Translations under genes and position numbers: made by a program
Shown: piece after piece, positions 35,148-44,554 of the stretch
Numbering within the stretch: the first letter of the stretch is position 1
Layout of the letters: every line of letters begins with the position of its first letter
The notes under the pieces: generated by a model
Databases searched by the model: none
What the model was told of the DNA's origin: nothing
What the model saw: only the letters and a program-made list of their open reading frames with translations
DNA from: MKUN01 sp964481425
GTDB taxonomy: Bacteria; Bacteroidota; Bacteroidia; Chitinophagales; Chitinophagaceae
DNA length: 64,000 nt
Assembly: GCA_964481425.1 (NCBI GenBank)
Contig: CAYZTM010000006.1
Span: 1 to 64,000 of the forward strand
Direction of reading: 5' to 3'

Positions 35148-35177
35148 CAAAAATACTTCAGGTTTAAAATATTACAA
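35148..35177 (-). promoter_or_regulatory. Internal promoter before the transaldolase-CBS gene
   Basis: On the minus strand TTG (35177-35175) is followed after 19 bases by TATTTTTG (35155-35148), a full TAnnTTTG match, 37 bases before the ATG at 35110. It lies in the only sizeable gap of the Kdo8N operon. Confidence 0.65.
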
Positions 35178-35197
35178 GGGGACCGCTTATAATCATC

Positions 35198-36031
35198 TTA
35201 TTTCCTGTACTTAACTTCGAGTGCATGCAGTTCCAGCAAAGGCTTCAAAAACTCCTCAAGGTCATACACACATAGCTGGCTGGCTGCATCACAAAGCGCC
35301 TTTTCAGGTTCGGGGTGGGTTTCAATGAATACGCCATCCACGCCGGAGGCTACTCCCGCCCTGCTCAATACCGGCAGAAACTCCCGCGCCCCGCCTTTCG
35401 CATCAGCACTGGGTATACCATACTTACGTATGGAATGCGTAATATCAAATACCACCGGGTAGCCCAACAGGCCCATATGATAAAAACTGCGAGGGTCCAC
35501 TACAAGGTCATTATACCCCATGGTATAACCGCGCTCGGTAAGTATGATCTTGTCATTACCGGCATCCACACATTTGCTTACGGGGTGCTTCATATTCTCA
35601 GGAGCAAGAAACTGGCCGTGTTTGATATTAATGACCGCTCCCGTTTTAGCAGCAGCAACCAACAGACCAGACTGCATACATAAGTAAGCAGGTATCTGTA
35701 ACACATCGCAAACCTCAGCAGCAGGAGCCGCCTGGTCAGGATAATGTATATCGGTCAATACGGGGAACCCAAATTGCTCCTTTATTTTGGCCAATATCTT
35801 TATACCTTTTTCGAGGCCGGGGCCATCATAATATTTCAGGCTGCTGCGGTTATCCTTTGTGAAGGAAGATTTATAAATGACAGGGATATTCAATCTCGCA
35901 CTTACTTCCTTCAGCGTTTCCGCAGTTTTCATCATCGTGCTTTCGTCTTCGATGACGCAGGGGCCGGAGATGAGAAACAACTCATCCGCACCACATTCTA
36001 TATTGCCGACCTTGATCCTTTTTGCGCTCAT
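35198..36031 (-). CDS. kdsA: 3-deoxy-8-phosphooctulonate synthase
   Basis: 277 residues, the normal KdsA length. The TIM barrel starts with FLISGPCVIED; Cys25 in this GPC motif marks the metal-dependent class (E. coli has Asn here). Further motifs: SFTKDNRSSLKYYDGPGLEKG, VLTDIHYPDQA, IKHGQFLAPENM, FDITHSIRKYG. It condenses arabinose 5-phosphate with phosphoenolpyruvate to give Kdo-8-phosphate in the cytoplasm. It begins 2 bases after kdnB and lies 87 bases before the transaldolase-CBS gene. Confidence 0.95.
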   Translation of the reverse strand: MSAKRIKVGNIECGADELFLISGPCVIEDESTMMKTAETLKEVSARLNIPVIYKSSFTKDNRSSLKYYDGPGLEKGIKILAKIKEQFGFPVLTDIHYPDQAAPAAEVCDVLQIPAYLCMQSGLLVAAAKTGAVINIKHGQFLAPENMKHPVSKCVDAGNDKIILTERGYTMGYNDLVVDPRSFYHMGLLGYPVVFDITHSIRKYGIPSADAKGGAREFLPVLSRAGVASGVDGVFIETHPEPEKALCDAASQLCVYDLEEFLKPLLELHALEVKYRK

Positions 36032-36033
36032 AA

Positions 36034-37113
36034 TTACATTCTTTCGTAAAGCTGTTTAATAGTATCGATGGTTATCTTGTCTTTCCAGTCAGTGCCAATG
36101 GCATGGTTCCACATATGGTGCAGGTTGTAGGCTACCTCAGCCATAGCCGTTATCTCATCATCACTCCAACCTTTACTAAGGCCCTGCGGGAGGCTCACCT
36201 TGTGTTTATCGAGCATTTGTTTGAACTCCCTTACACCCTCGGGATAATAATCTTCAAGATGCTGAAACGCCAGGCAATTGGCATAGCAATGCTTCTCCCC
36301 AAATATCTTCGACAGGCCATAAGAAAGTGCATGACAAACACCTACTTCCGAATAGGTAAGGCTTAATCCACCCATCATAGAGGCTACCATCAGTTTGTCA
36401 TTATTTTCGGAGGTTTGGCCTGCATTCTCTCCAAGATATATCTCCCGGCACAACTTCAATGATTGTTCGGCATACGCATGACTATAAGCGTTATTCAAAA
36501 TACCGTTCTCCGATTCTATGCAATGTATGTAAGTATCCATACCGGTATAGAACCACTTGTCGGTCGGCACGGTGGCGATCAATTCCGGGTCCAGTATCAC
36601 CTGGTTAAAGACGGTCCAGTCACATTTAAGTCCCAACTTCTTTACCGGTCCAGTCAATACTGCGGTCATCGATACTTCCGCCCCTGTGCCTGATATAGTA
36701 GGTACGCCTAAATGGTATATACCCGGATTTTTAATAAGGTTCAGTCCCTGGTACAAAGTAGAAGAGCCTTCGTTGGTGAACATCAGCGATACCGCCTTTG
36801 CTATATCCATAACGCTGCCGCCACCGATCCCTACCACACCTGCGGGAATACCCCGCGAAGCCAATATCTCATCACGGAGTTCATCAATCTGTTCAGTAGT
36901 AGGCTCATGTGGCTCTACGTTCATAAAGCGCAATACATCACCTTCCTTCACGGGCAGCCGCTGTTCCAGTTCTTTGCCACGAAAAAAATCATCTACCACG
37001 AACAGGACAAAACCTGCATTATCGCCCCGCCGTTCTTCCAGTATGCTATCCATCATACTGAAGCTGCCACGCCCAAACACGACCTTCTCTATATTCTTAA
37101 AATTCTTGTACAT
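36034..37113 (-). CDS. kdnB: Kdo 8-oxidase, iron-containing alcohol dehydrogenase family
   Basis: 359 residues of the group III (iron) alcohol dehydrogenase fold: GIGGGSVMDIAKA for the nucleotide-binding part (about 96-108) and metal-site residues in GMDTYIHCIES, VCHALSYGL and EKHCYANC. Together with kdnA directly upstream and kdsA directly downstream it fits KdnB, which oxidises the C8 hydroxyl of Kdo to an aldehyde in the Kdo8N pathway first worked out in Shewanella. On sequence family alone it would be a generic dehydrogenase; the context gives the specific call. Confidence 0.85.
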   Translation of the reverse strand: MYKNFKNIEKVVFGRGSFSMMDSILEERRGDNAGFVLFVVDDFFRGKELEQRLPVKEGDVLRFMNVEPHEPTTEQIDELRDEILASRGIPAGVVGIGGGSVMDIAKAVSLMFTNEGSSTLYQGLNLIKNPGIYHLGVPTISGTGAEVSMTAVLTGPVKKLGLKCDWTVFNQVILDPELIATVPTDKWFYTGMDTYIHCIESENGILNNAYSHAYAEQSLKLCREIYLGENAGQTSENNDKLMVASMMGGLSLTYSEVGVCHALSYGLSKIFGEKHCYANCLAFQHLEDYYPEGVREFKQMLDKHKVSLPQGLSKGWSDDEITAMAEVAYNLHHMWNHAIGTDWKDKITIDTIKQLYERM

Positions 37114-37125
37114 GCTAATTCTTAC

Positions 37126-38334
37126 TTACAGTGCAGGCACACCCATTGCCAGTTTTACACAACCTGATATGCCGCTGGCAAGCATTCTCACATCAACATC
37201 GGTCCATGTGCAACGGATACCAAATGAGATCAATCTGCCCATCACCTCCTGCGACTTCGGTAATTCCAGTGTTGTATAATCCTGTGGGCTACCCAATAAT
37301 TCTACAGGGATCTTTGCCGCAGTACGCATTTCTTTCAAATGGTCCCATTGGTTGATAAAATGGTACATATTGGTGTACCAATAATTGAATCCGCCGATAC
37401 CCGCCTTGTTCAGGTGTTCAACAGTGCGCTGTGCCGTTGCGGCATCAGGTAATAAAATATTAAGGAACGTCGCTGAGTCTCCATCCGGGTCAGCGATACG
37501 GGCAAATGAGATACCTTCCGTTTCAGAAAGTATTTCGGTCAATAATTTTTTATGCTCCCTGTTTGCTTTTAGTATGCCGGGCACTTTACGTGTTTGTGCC
37601 AGGCCAACAGCAGCATGCAATTCGCTGATCCGGTAGTTAAAACCCAAAACAGGGTGCTGCTCCATACCACGATTGTTCCCTTCATGGTTGTGGCCATGGT
37701 CGGAGTAAGCATCTGCTATCTTGTAAGTCGCTTCATCATTGGTCACAAATACACCACCTTCGCCGGCAGTAGCTATCTTAAAAAAGTCGAAAGAGTAACT
37801 GCCAGCCTTACCAAACAGGCCCGTAGCAGTACCCTTATAGCTGGCAGCGAAAGCTTGCCCGGCATCCTCTACCAGTACCAGGTCATGTTCGTTGATCACC
37901 TGCATAATGGCATCCATATCTGCCATTCCGCCGCACATATGCACCAGGCAAACGGCTTTGGTCTTTGGCGTTATGGCATTCTTTATACCTTCGGCACTCA
38001 GGCACAAGGTCTCATCTATCTCTGCAAATACCGGTATGGCTCCGAGAAACAGTACAGCCTCTATGGTTGCTATGAATGTGAAAGGTGGAACAATGACCTC
38101 GTCGCCTGTGCCGATACCCGATGCGGCAAGGGCTATAGCTACCGCCGCTGAGCCGCTCGAAACGGCATGAGCATATTTCGCTCTGGTTATTTTGCAAACT
38201 TCAGCCTCAAATTCACGGGTTTTCCATATCCCATTGCGTTGCTGGTCATGGCCGTACCTGAAAAGGACACCATTATCCACCACGTCCAGTATCTCCTTTC
38301 TTTCTTCACTTCCAAATAGTTCTGTTCCGGGCAT
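37126..38334 (-). CDS. kdnA: Kdo8N transaminase, DegT/DnrJ/EryC1 family
   Basis: 402 residues. PLP-dependent sugar aminotransferase fold with the Schiff-base Lys186 in SFDFFKIATAGEGG, the pyridoxal-binding VEDAGQAF (about 155-162) and SSGSAAVAIAL near residue 60. In the Kdo8N pathway KdnA transfers an amino group, from glutamate, to the C8 aldehyde made by KdnB. The kdnA-kdnB order with a 12-base gap is the known pairing. First gene of the operon, with a -7 element 20 bases upstream of the ATG. Confidence 0.86.
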   Translation of the reverse strand: MPGTELFGSEERKEILDVVDNGVLFRYGHDQQRNGIWKTREFEAEVCKITRAKYAHAVSSGSAAVAIALAASGIGTGDEVIVPPFTFIATIEAVLFLGAIPVFAEIDETLCLSAEGIKNAITPKTKAVCLVHMCGGMADMDAIMQVINEHDLVLVEDAGQAFAASYKGTATGLFGKAGSYSFDFFKIATAGEGGVFVTNDEATYKIADAYSDHGHNHEGNNRGMEQHPVLGFNYRISELHAAVGLAQTRKVPGILKANREHKKLLTEILSETEGISFARIADPDGDSATFLNILLPDAATAQRTVEHLNKAGIGGFNYWYTNMYHFINQWDHLKEMRTAAKIPVELLGSPQDYTTLELPKSQEVMGRLISFGIRCTWTDVDVRMLASGISGCVKLAMGVPAL

Positions 38335-38354
38335 TTATTGATCTTTTTAGGCTG

Positions 38355-38362
38355 CAAAAATA
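38355..38362 (-). promoter_or_regulatory. -7 promoter element of the Kdo8N operon
   Basis: TATTTTTG on the minus strand is an exact TAnnTTTG match 20 bases before the kdnA ATG. A -33 TTTG at standard spacing is not obvious. Confidence 0.5.
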
Positions 38363-38419
38363 CGTTTTATAGACCAAGAAGTCTAAACGCAGGAAGCATG
38401 GGGGTATTATACAGGGAGA

Positions 38420-40690
38420 TCAATTATTACCGATTCCTGCGCTTTTTCTATGTGTATGACCGGAATGGGCTATAATTTCTTTTAAAGTGTTTAACAGGGA
38501 GGTCATCATCTGGGGAGTATATAAATTATATTTTGCATAAGAAGCTTCCGGGCCAATTTTTATAGTATAGGCATTTTTTATATCAACCAGCTGACGGAAC
38601 ATGTCTTCATCCGTAGTATCATCACCACAGGCCATAATAAAATCATATTTACCTTCTTTCAGTATCCGGCTGACAGCCATGCCCTTGTTCACACCCTTAT
38701 TCCGTACCTCTATTATCTTATTGCCCTTCACTACCTTAATTTTCAGGCTGCTGGCATATTGCTGCAGTTCATTAAACAGTTCGTCGGCTACAATATCTCC
38801 TATTGCAGCTTCTACATTCCGGTAATGCCATGCGATCGAGAATTCTTTCTTCTCAACGAAAGACTTCTCACACTGCATCGCATGGTTCATCATGATCTCC
38901 TCCACCGCCGGCAGCCAATCTGTATTTATAGTGGTTTCATTTTGCCAATCCTGTCCTGCATTTTTGAACTTTGCCCCGTGCTCTGCCACTATATTCACCG
39001 GCAGGTGTCCCACCCAGTTACCCAGGGTATGGCTATCCCGACCACTGATGATATAGATATGGTTCCGTTTATCTTCAGAAAGCGTTTTCAAAATTTCAAG
39101 CAGGTGATCATCAGGTTTTGCAAGTGCCGGGTGCGACACGAAGGGCCTTAGTGTACCATCATAATCTAATAAAAACAGCCTGTTTTTTGCATTGCTGAAA
39201 TTACCCAGCAATTCCATTCTTGAGTCGTTGTCTAAAAATTTCACTTCGAATTCCTTTTGTTTATTCTTAATCCCCTCCAGCTTCCTGAAAAAATCGGCAG
39301 CCCATATGTTAACCGTGTACTTTGCTATAGCCTGCCGCATTGCCTTCATCCTCATCGCCTGCTCGGGTTCGGTCATTTCCAGTCCCTCTTTTATCTTAAG
39401 TGCTATTTCTTCTATGTCAATAGGATTAATGATCAACGCATGGTTCAATTCTCTCGCTGCCCCGGCCATCTCACTAAGCACCAATACTCCGCGTTCATCC
39501 TTTCTGCTGGCTACAAACTCCTTCGCGACCAGGTTCATCCCATCTCTTATAGGGGTTATCAAAGCCAGGTCGCAACAGGTATACATAGCAACCAACTCAC
39601 TCAGCTCAAGGTTAGCATATTGATATATGATGGGCTGCCAGTTAATGGTACCTACCGTGCTGAGCAAATTACCTATATACTCATCTATCAGCTTTTTCCG
39701 TTCCGCATATTTTGATATGCTATCCCTTGATGGAACTACATTCATAATGAACACAACCTTGCCAATGTATTCCGGATAATTGCTCAAAAAATATTCATAT
39801 GCTTTTAGCCGGTTGTATACACCTTTGGTATAGTCCAGCCTGTCAACCGAAAATATGATCTTCCTGCCATCAAATTGCTTTTTAAGCGCCTGCCGCTGGG
39901 CTTTTACATCTTTATCGTCCCATGCGTTGTTGAATTTATCATAATCGATACTGATAGGAAACACTTCAGTTTTGATCAGCCTGTCTTTATACTCTACAAT
40001 ATTCTTCTCATTCTGTATGCCAAATACCATCTGTACTGTTTTCAGGAAATGAGAGGCATAATCTATGGTGTGAAAGCCGATGAGATCAGCACCCAGCATA
40101 CCATCTAACAGGTATTCCTGCCATTCTTTGGGCATGATCTTATATATCTCGTGAGAAGGAAATGGTATGTGTAGAAAGAAGCCAATCGTTATACCCGGTA
40201 TCTCTTTCCTGATCATGGCTGCAAGCGGCAGCAAATGATAATCATGTATCCAAACCACATCATCCGGTTGCAACTGCTTCAGCAGTACACTTAAAAATTC
40301 TTCATTAGCCTTCTTGTATGCCCCATACGCATCACTGTTGAACTCGGCATAGGATGGAAAATAGTGGAACAAAGGCCATAACATCGAATTCGAAAGGCCA
40401 TTATAGTAAGCATCGTATATTTTCTTATTAATAAAAACCGGGAGAAATTTATAGTCCTCACTCTGCACTTCACGACCCGCAGAAGACCATACGGCCGGTG
40501 TGCACCCCGGTACACCTACCCAATAGGTATCCTTATACTTGGTTGATTTTTTAGCTCTTTCATCTTCCAAGAAACTACTAATGGCAGACACCAGGCCGCC
40601 GGAAGACGGTTTGATCTCCGTTTGCTCATCTGTTACCTCAACATTGAGCGGTAAACGATTAGACACGATAAAAAGTCTCTTCCCGGCCAT
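38420..40690 (-). CDS. otsAB: Trehalose-6-phosphate synthase / phosphatase fusion
   Basis: 756 residues from the ATG at 40690, chosen because LFIVSNRLPLNV must lie at the N-terminus; an ATG at 40789 would add 33 unrelated residues. Residues 1-470 are the OtsA glycosyltransferase (SSGGLVSAISSFL, VWIHDYHLLPLAAMIRK, DRLDYTKGVYNRL, RDGMNLVAKEFVA). Residues about 505-745 are the OtsB HAD phosphatase (LFLLDYDGTLRPF, GDDTTDEDMF). It makes trehalose from UDP-glucose and glucose 6-phosphate, mostly for osmotic and drying stress. The fused form is common in Bacteroidota. It stands alone on its strand with about 210 bases before it. Confidence 0.94.
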   Translation of the reverse strand: MAGKRLFIVSNRLPLNVEVTDEQTEIKPSSGGLVSAISSFLEDERAKKSTKYKDTYWVGVPGCTPAVWSSAGREVQSEDYKFLPVFINKKIYDAYYNGLSNSMLWPLFHYFPSYAEFNSDAYGAYKKANEEFLSVLLKQLQPDDVVWIHDYHLLPLAAMIRKEIPGITIGFFLHIPFPSHEIYKIMPKEWQEYLLDGMLGADLIGFHTIDYASHFLKTVQMVFGIQNEKNIVEYKDRLIKTEVFPISIDYDKFNNAWDDKDVKAQRQALKKQFDGRKIIFSVDRLDYTKGVYNRLKAYEYFLSNYPEYIGKVVFIMNVVPSRDSISKYAERKKLIDEYIGNLLSTVGTINWQPIIYQYANLELSELVAMYTCCDLALITPIRDGMNLVAKEFVASRKDERGVLVLSEMAGAARELNHALIINPIDIEEIALKIKEGLEMTEPEQAMRMKAMRQAIAKYTVNIWAADFFRKLEGIKNKQKEFEVKFLDNDSRMELLGNFSNAKNRLFLLDYDGTLRPFVSHPALAKPDDHLLEILKTLSEDKRNHIYIISGRDSHTLGNWVGHLPVNIVAEHGAKFKNAGQDWQNETTINTDWLPAVEEIMMNHAMQCEKSFVEKKEFSIAWHYRNVEAAIGDIVADELFNELQQYASSLKIKVVKGNKIIEVRNKGVNKGMAVSRILKEGKYDFIMACGDDTTDEDMFRQLVDIKNAYTIKIGPEASYAKYNLYTPQMMTSLLNTLKEIIAHSGHTHRKSAGIGNN

Positions 40691-40903
40691 AAACACTTGT
40701 GCTATAATGCAGTAAAAAACAATGCCATCCGCAATACCTGTCCGAAAAAAAGATCCTGTATGCAACGCTTCAATTATAAAAAGAAGCAAACGTCGGCCTT
40801 ATGGGGCGATAAGGAGGGATGATACAGGTGATGCGGAATACTAAGTACGTGAAATTACGATTAATATCCCGTCCTCCCAAAAAGCAAGGGTCGATCGATG
40901 TTA

Positions 40904-42226
40904 TTATTCTATTACCAGCTTTACGGAATCGGCATGTACCCGGTACTTAAGCCAATTCTGCAATGGCTCCCGGTCCTTTTTGGGAAACGGCTTTGAGAAC
41001 ACTCCAACAAATAGCACCACGGTATCTTTACGCATAGTATCTGTATAGTTGAAGACAGACTTTGTGACTGAGTACTGTTGCAAGCTAGGATATAGAGAGC
41101 GTAACTCTTCTCTCAGGCCGGGATAAGGCCCTGCAGAATCAGCTTTTGCTTTCTGTATTTCTTTGTCTTTTCTCTCCTTGTTAAATACATCTTCCAGTAT
41201 GCTTGCCTTTACCTGGGCAAAATCTATTTGCTGTTTGGCATTCAGGCCTTGCTTTATATTCAGCTTTGCTCCGCCTATGTTATAGGCTGTCATCTTTTTC
41301 TTCAAACTATCTATTTCCGCATTACCAAGTTCTTCCCCGATAAGCAAAATGCTTATTTCCTTTTTTCCGTCATTGTAATTAAAGGATGTATTCACCACCT
41401 GTGTGTTCTTAAAGTTGAACTCTTTGGCAATAAATGTGTTCGCATTGCTCTCGAAGATGCTCTTATCTACTATCTTGTAGGCCAGGTAAATACTGGGCGA
41501 TACGGTTACCACTACTATTATCAGTATGTACCTTTTCACCCTCCTGCCCCGGGCTTCATCCTCAAACTGTGTCTTGTTCAACTTTAGCGAACGAACAATA
41601 AGATAAGTAGCAAGACAAATGAACACGCTATTGATAAAGAAAAGGTACAGCGCCCCGATAAAATAAAAGAACTTCCCATTGGCAATACCAAAACCCGCAG
41701 TACACAACGGCGGCATCAAGGCGGTAGCGATAGCTACACCGGGTATCACATTGGTCTTCTCCTTACGCGTGGCTGCCACTATGCCGGCAAGTCCGCCAAA
41801 AAAAGCGATGAATACGTCCCAGATAGAGGGCGTGGTCCTTGCCAATAATTCTGAACCGGCATCCCGCAAGGGTGTCAGCGAAAAGTAAAGTGTAGAAGTA
41901 ATTATACTGACGATTACAGCAGTTAAAAAATTGGTAAACCCACGCTTTACAAGGTCAAAATTATTGATGCCTATACCAAGGCCAATACCCATGATTGGGC
42001 CCATCAGTGGCGATATCAACATTGCACCTATGACAACAGCGGTAGAGTTGACATTAAGGCCAATGGACGCAATGAATATAGCAAATATCAGTGCCCATAT
42101 ATTGGCACCTTTAAAGTTCACATTCCTCGATATGGATTCGATAATAGTGCTATCCTCGTCTTTATCGTATTGAAGATTAAAAAGACGCTTTAACCCGGCC
42201 CTTAATATCACCAGTATTCGCTTCAT
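40904..42226 (-). CDS. DUF389 membrane protein
   Basis: 440 residues. The first 230 hold about six membrane helices with the DUF389 signature (AVVIGAMLISPLMGPIMGIGLG, PGVAIATALMPPLCTAGFG). A seventh hydrophobic segment (about 228-248) leads to a C-terminal soluble domain of about 190 residues with alternating strands and helices, probably periplasmic. The molecular role of DUF389 proteins is not established. It begins one base after the antiporter gene stop, so the two are cotranscribed and may act together in ion or pH balance. Confidence 0.87.
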   Translation of the reverse strand: MKRILVILRAGLKRLFNLQYDKDEDSTIIESISRNVNFKGANIWALIFAIFIASIGLNVNSTAVVIGAMLISPLMGPIMGIGLGIGINNFDLVKRGFTNFLTAVIVSIITSTLYFSLTPLRDAGSELLARTTPSIWDVFIAFFGGLAGIVAATRKEKTNVIPGVAIATALMPPLCTAGFGIANGKFFYFIGALYLFFINSVFICLATYLIVRSLKLNKTQFEDEARGRRVKRYILIIVVVTVSPSIYLAYKIVDKSIFESNANTFIAKEFNFKNTQVVNTSFNYNDGKKEISILLIGEELGNAEIDSLKKKMTAYNIGGAKLNIKQGLNAKQQIDFAQVKASILEDVFNKERKDKEIQKAKADSAGPYPGLREELRSLYPSLQQYSVTKSVFNYTDTMRKDTVVLFVGVFSKPFPKKDREPLQNWLKYRVHADSVKLVIE

Positions 42227-42227
42227 A

Positions 42228-43469
42228 TCAACTGGTTTTCGTCAGTCGTTTTGCGAGCCGTTCTATACTCAGCCCTTGTACAATAATAGAGAATATGACC
42301 ACAGTATAGGTGATCGACACGAACTGGTCGCGGTACATCTCTTGCGGCAGAGACAAGGCCAGTGCTACAGATATACCGCCACGCAGCCCTCCCCAGGTAA
42401 GTATCCCGATAGCATGCTTCTCAAATTTTGCAAATGGTCTTAACAGGGTAATAGGCAATGCAACAGATATCCATCGTGCCAGTAATACCACAAAAATGGT
42501 GATAGCCCCGATGATCACCAGCCCGGTGTTTACTTTAATGACGAGCATCTCAAATCCAACCAACAGGAAAAGAATAGCATTCAGTATCTCGTCTATCAAC
42601 TCCCAAAACTTACCAATATAATCCCTCGTAGTATCCGACATGGCCAGTTCCTTGCCCTTATTACCGGTGATAATACCTGCAACCACCATGGCTATGGGGC
42701 CTGAAATATGCAACTCATCGGCCAGCATGTATCCGCCCATTACCATAGCTATAGTTATCAGCACTTCCGTTTTGTAATTATCTATCGAGCGTAGCAGAAA
42801 AAAACCGGCATAGCCTAAAACAGCCCCATATATCAGCCCACCCACTGCCTCCCTGAGGAACAACAGGCTAACACCTGAAAAGGTCAGGTTATCCGCACCC
42901 TTTATGGATGCTTCCATTATCGTAAGAAATATTACAACAGCCACCCCATCGTTGAATAATGACTCACCGGCAATTTTCAATTGCAGGGAAGCGGGTATAT
43001 TGGTGCGTTTCAAAATGCCCAGCACAGCTATAGGGTCCGTTGGCGATATCAAAGCACCGAACAACAGGCAGTATATGAAATCAATATGTGCACCGAACAC
43101 ACTGAACAATCCATAGATCAAACCTCCAACCAGGAAGGTGGACAGCAAGGTACCAATAGTGGCCAGCATGATTACCGGTAACCGCTCGGCCTTCAGCTTC
43201 GCAGCATCTATGTGTATAGCCCCCGCAAATAACAGGAAACTTAGCATGATCTTCATCAAAAGCTCATGAAAATCAATGGTCTCTATCATATTGGTAAGCG
43301 GTACCGATATAGAAGGTATTATCTTGCCCATGGCAACTACCGCCAAGGAGGTAATAAGCGATAAGACCATGATACCTATCGTCGGGGGCAATTTTATGAT
43401 CCTGAAATTCAGGTAAGAAAAAATTGCACAAATAGAGATAATTACTGTTATTATGTAGTACGACTGCAT
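42228..43469 (-). CDS. Na+/H+ antiporter, CPA1 (NhaP-type) family
   Basis: 413 residues from the ATG at 43469, which starts the first membrane helix; an ATG at 43538 would add 23 polar residues. About 12 helices. The ion-binding motif pair is present: LISPTDPIAVLGILK and AGESLFNDGVAVVIF, both hallmarks of CPA1 exchangers. It exchanges cytoplasmic sodium (or potassium) for protons in the inner membrane. No long C-terminal cytoplasmic domain. Followed directly by the DUF389 gene. Confidence 0.92.
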   Translation of the reverse strand: MQSYYIITVIISICAIFSYLNFRIIKLPPTIGIMVLSLITSLAVVAMGKIIPSISVPLTNMIETIDFHELLMKIMLSFLLFAGAIHIDAAKLKAERLPVIMLATIGTLLSTFLVGGLIYGLFSVFGAHIDFIYCLLFGALISPTDPIAVLGILKRTNIPASLQLKIAGESLFNDGVAVVIFLTIMEASIKGADNLTFSGVSLLFLREAVGGLIYGAVLGYAGFFLLRSIDNYKTEVLITIAMVMGGYMLADELHISGPIAMVVAGIITGNKGKELAMSDTTRDYIGKFWELIDEILNAILFLLVGFEMLVIKVNTGLVIIGAITIFVVLLARWISVALPITLLRPFAKFEKHAIGILTWGGLRGGISVALALSLPQEMYRDQFVSITYTVVIFSIIVQGLSIERLAKRLTKTS

Positions 43470-43624
43470 GCTAATTCCTGTATAAAATAACAAAGAACTT
43501 TCGGATTTTATCATACCGGCTAAATTGTTGACTGGCATGATATTTAAATATTACTATTATACAGTCTGTAGTTCCTCCAAAATTCACTTTAACTTGTAAT
43601 ACAATTCGAAAGAAGCCGGCTACA

Positions 43625-44554
43625 ATGAAAAGATTTTTCGCCACAGTTTACGACCTGCTAAAAAAATCGTTGAGCATACTGCTGGATAACGATCCCTTGC
43701 GCATGGCCGGCGCCACTTCATTCTTCACCACCTTTGCCTTGCCGCCCATTATCATTATTATCCTTCGCATATTCGGGATATTCCTCAACAGGCACAACCT
43801 GGGCAGGCAAATACTGGAAAAGCTCTCCAGCCTTATTGGCAAAGAAAGTGCCGACCAGGTAATAACCACGATAAGAAGTTTCCGGGCCCTTCAGCACAAT
43901 TGGCTTATAACTGCGGTCAGCTTCCTGTTCCTGCTGTTCGTCGCCACAACATTGTTCCGTATCATCAGGAGCTCCCTCAACCAGATATGGGACATAAGGG
44001 TAGTTGCCAACAGAACCATTAAACAGAAATTCAGTTCCCGGCTTAATGCCATTGTCATCATTCTGTTCACCGGCTTGTTGTTTCTCGGTGTTTTATTGAT
44101 AGATGGCGTACAATCAGTCGTGGGGGAATATTTTATTAAGATAGCTCCTGTTACCACACACTACATCAATGCGGTCTTCAGCCAGTTGATCTCTGTAGCG
44201 GTGGTCACCCTTTGGTTCTTTGTATTGTTCATTTATTTACCCGATGGAAGACCCGACCGCCTCGTTGCATTGGTCGGCGCACTGTTAACAGGCGTATTAT
44301 TTACCATTGGTAAATTGCTTGTACGTTCCCTTTTATCACAAAGCAGCCTGGGCAGTCTCTATGGCACTTCCGGGGCAATGGTTTTCCTACTATTGTTCGT
44401 GTTCTATTCTTCACTTATCCTGTACTTCGGCGCCGCATTTACCAAGGTCTGGTCCCTGCGCCACAACAAGCCGATACAGCCGAGAGATTATGCGGCAAGG
44501 TACCACATCAGGCTTATTAATGTACCCGAAAGCGAAGATGCTCCGAAAAGCTAA
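43625..44554 (+). CDS. YihY/BrkB family membrane protein
   Basis: 309 residues with six membrane segments. Family signatures are RMAGATSFFTTFALPPIIIII at the first helix and, late in the protein, the LPDGRP loop and YGTSGAMVFLLLFVFYSSLILYFGAAFTKVW. YihY proteins were once called ribonuclease BN, but that assignment was withdrawn; their function is unknown, with transport suggested. The last four bases overlap the end of the convergent NHL gene. Confidence 0.9.
   Translation: MKRFFATVYDLLKKSLSILLDNDPLRMAGATSFFTTFALPPIIIIILRIFGIFLNRHNLGRQILEKLSSLIGKESADQVITTIRSFRALQHNWLITAVSFLFLLFVATTLFRIIRSSLNQIWDIRVVANRTIKQKFSSRLNAIVIILFTGLLFLGVLLIDGVQSVVGEYFIKIAPVTTHYINAVFSQLISVAVVTLWFFVLFIYLPDGRPDRLVALVGALLTGVLFTIGKLLVRSLLSQSSLGSLYGTSGAMVFLLLFVFYSSLILYFGAAFTKVWSLRHNKPIQPRDYAARYHIRLINVPESEDAPKS

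Noticed and set aside
38420..40690. OtsA-OtsB fusion as a novel architecture
   Set aside because: The fused trehalose synthase/phosphatase is well known in Bacteroidota and eukaryotes; both active sites are intact.
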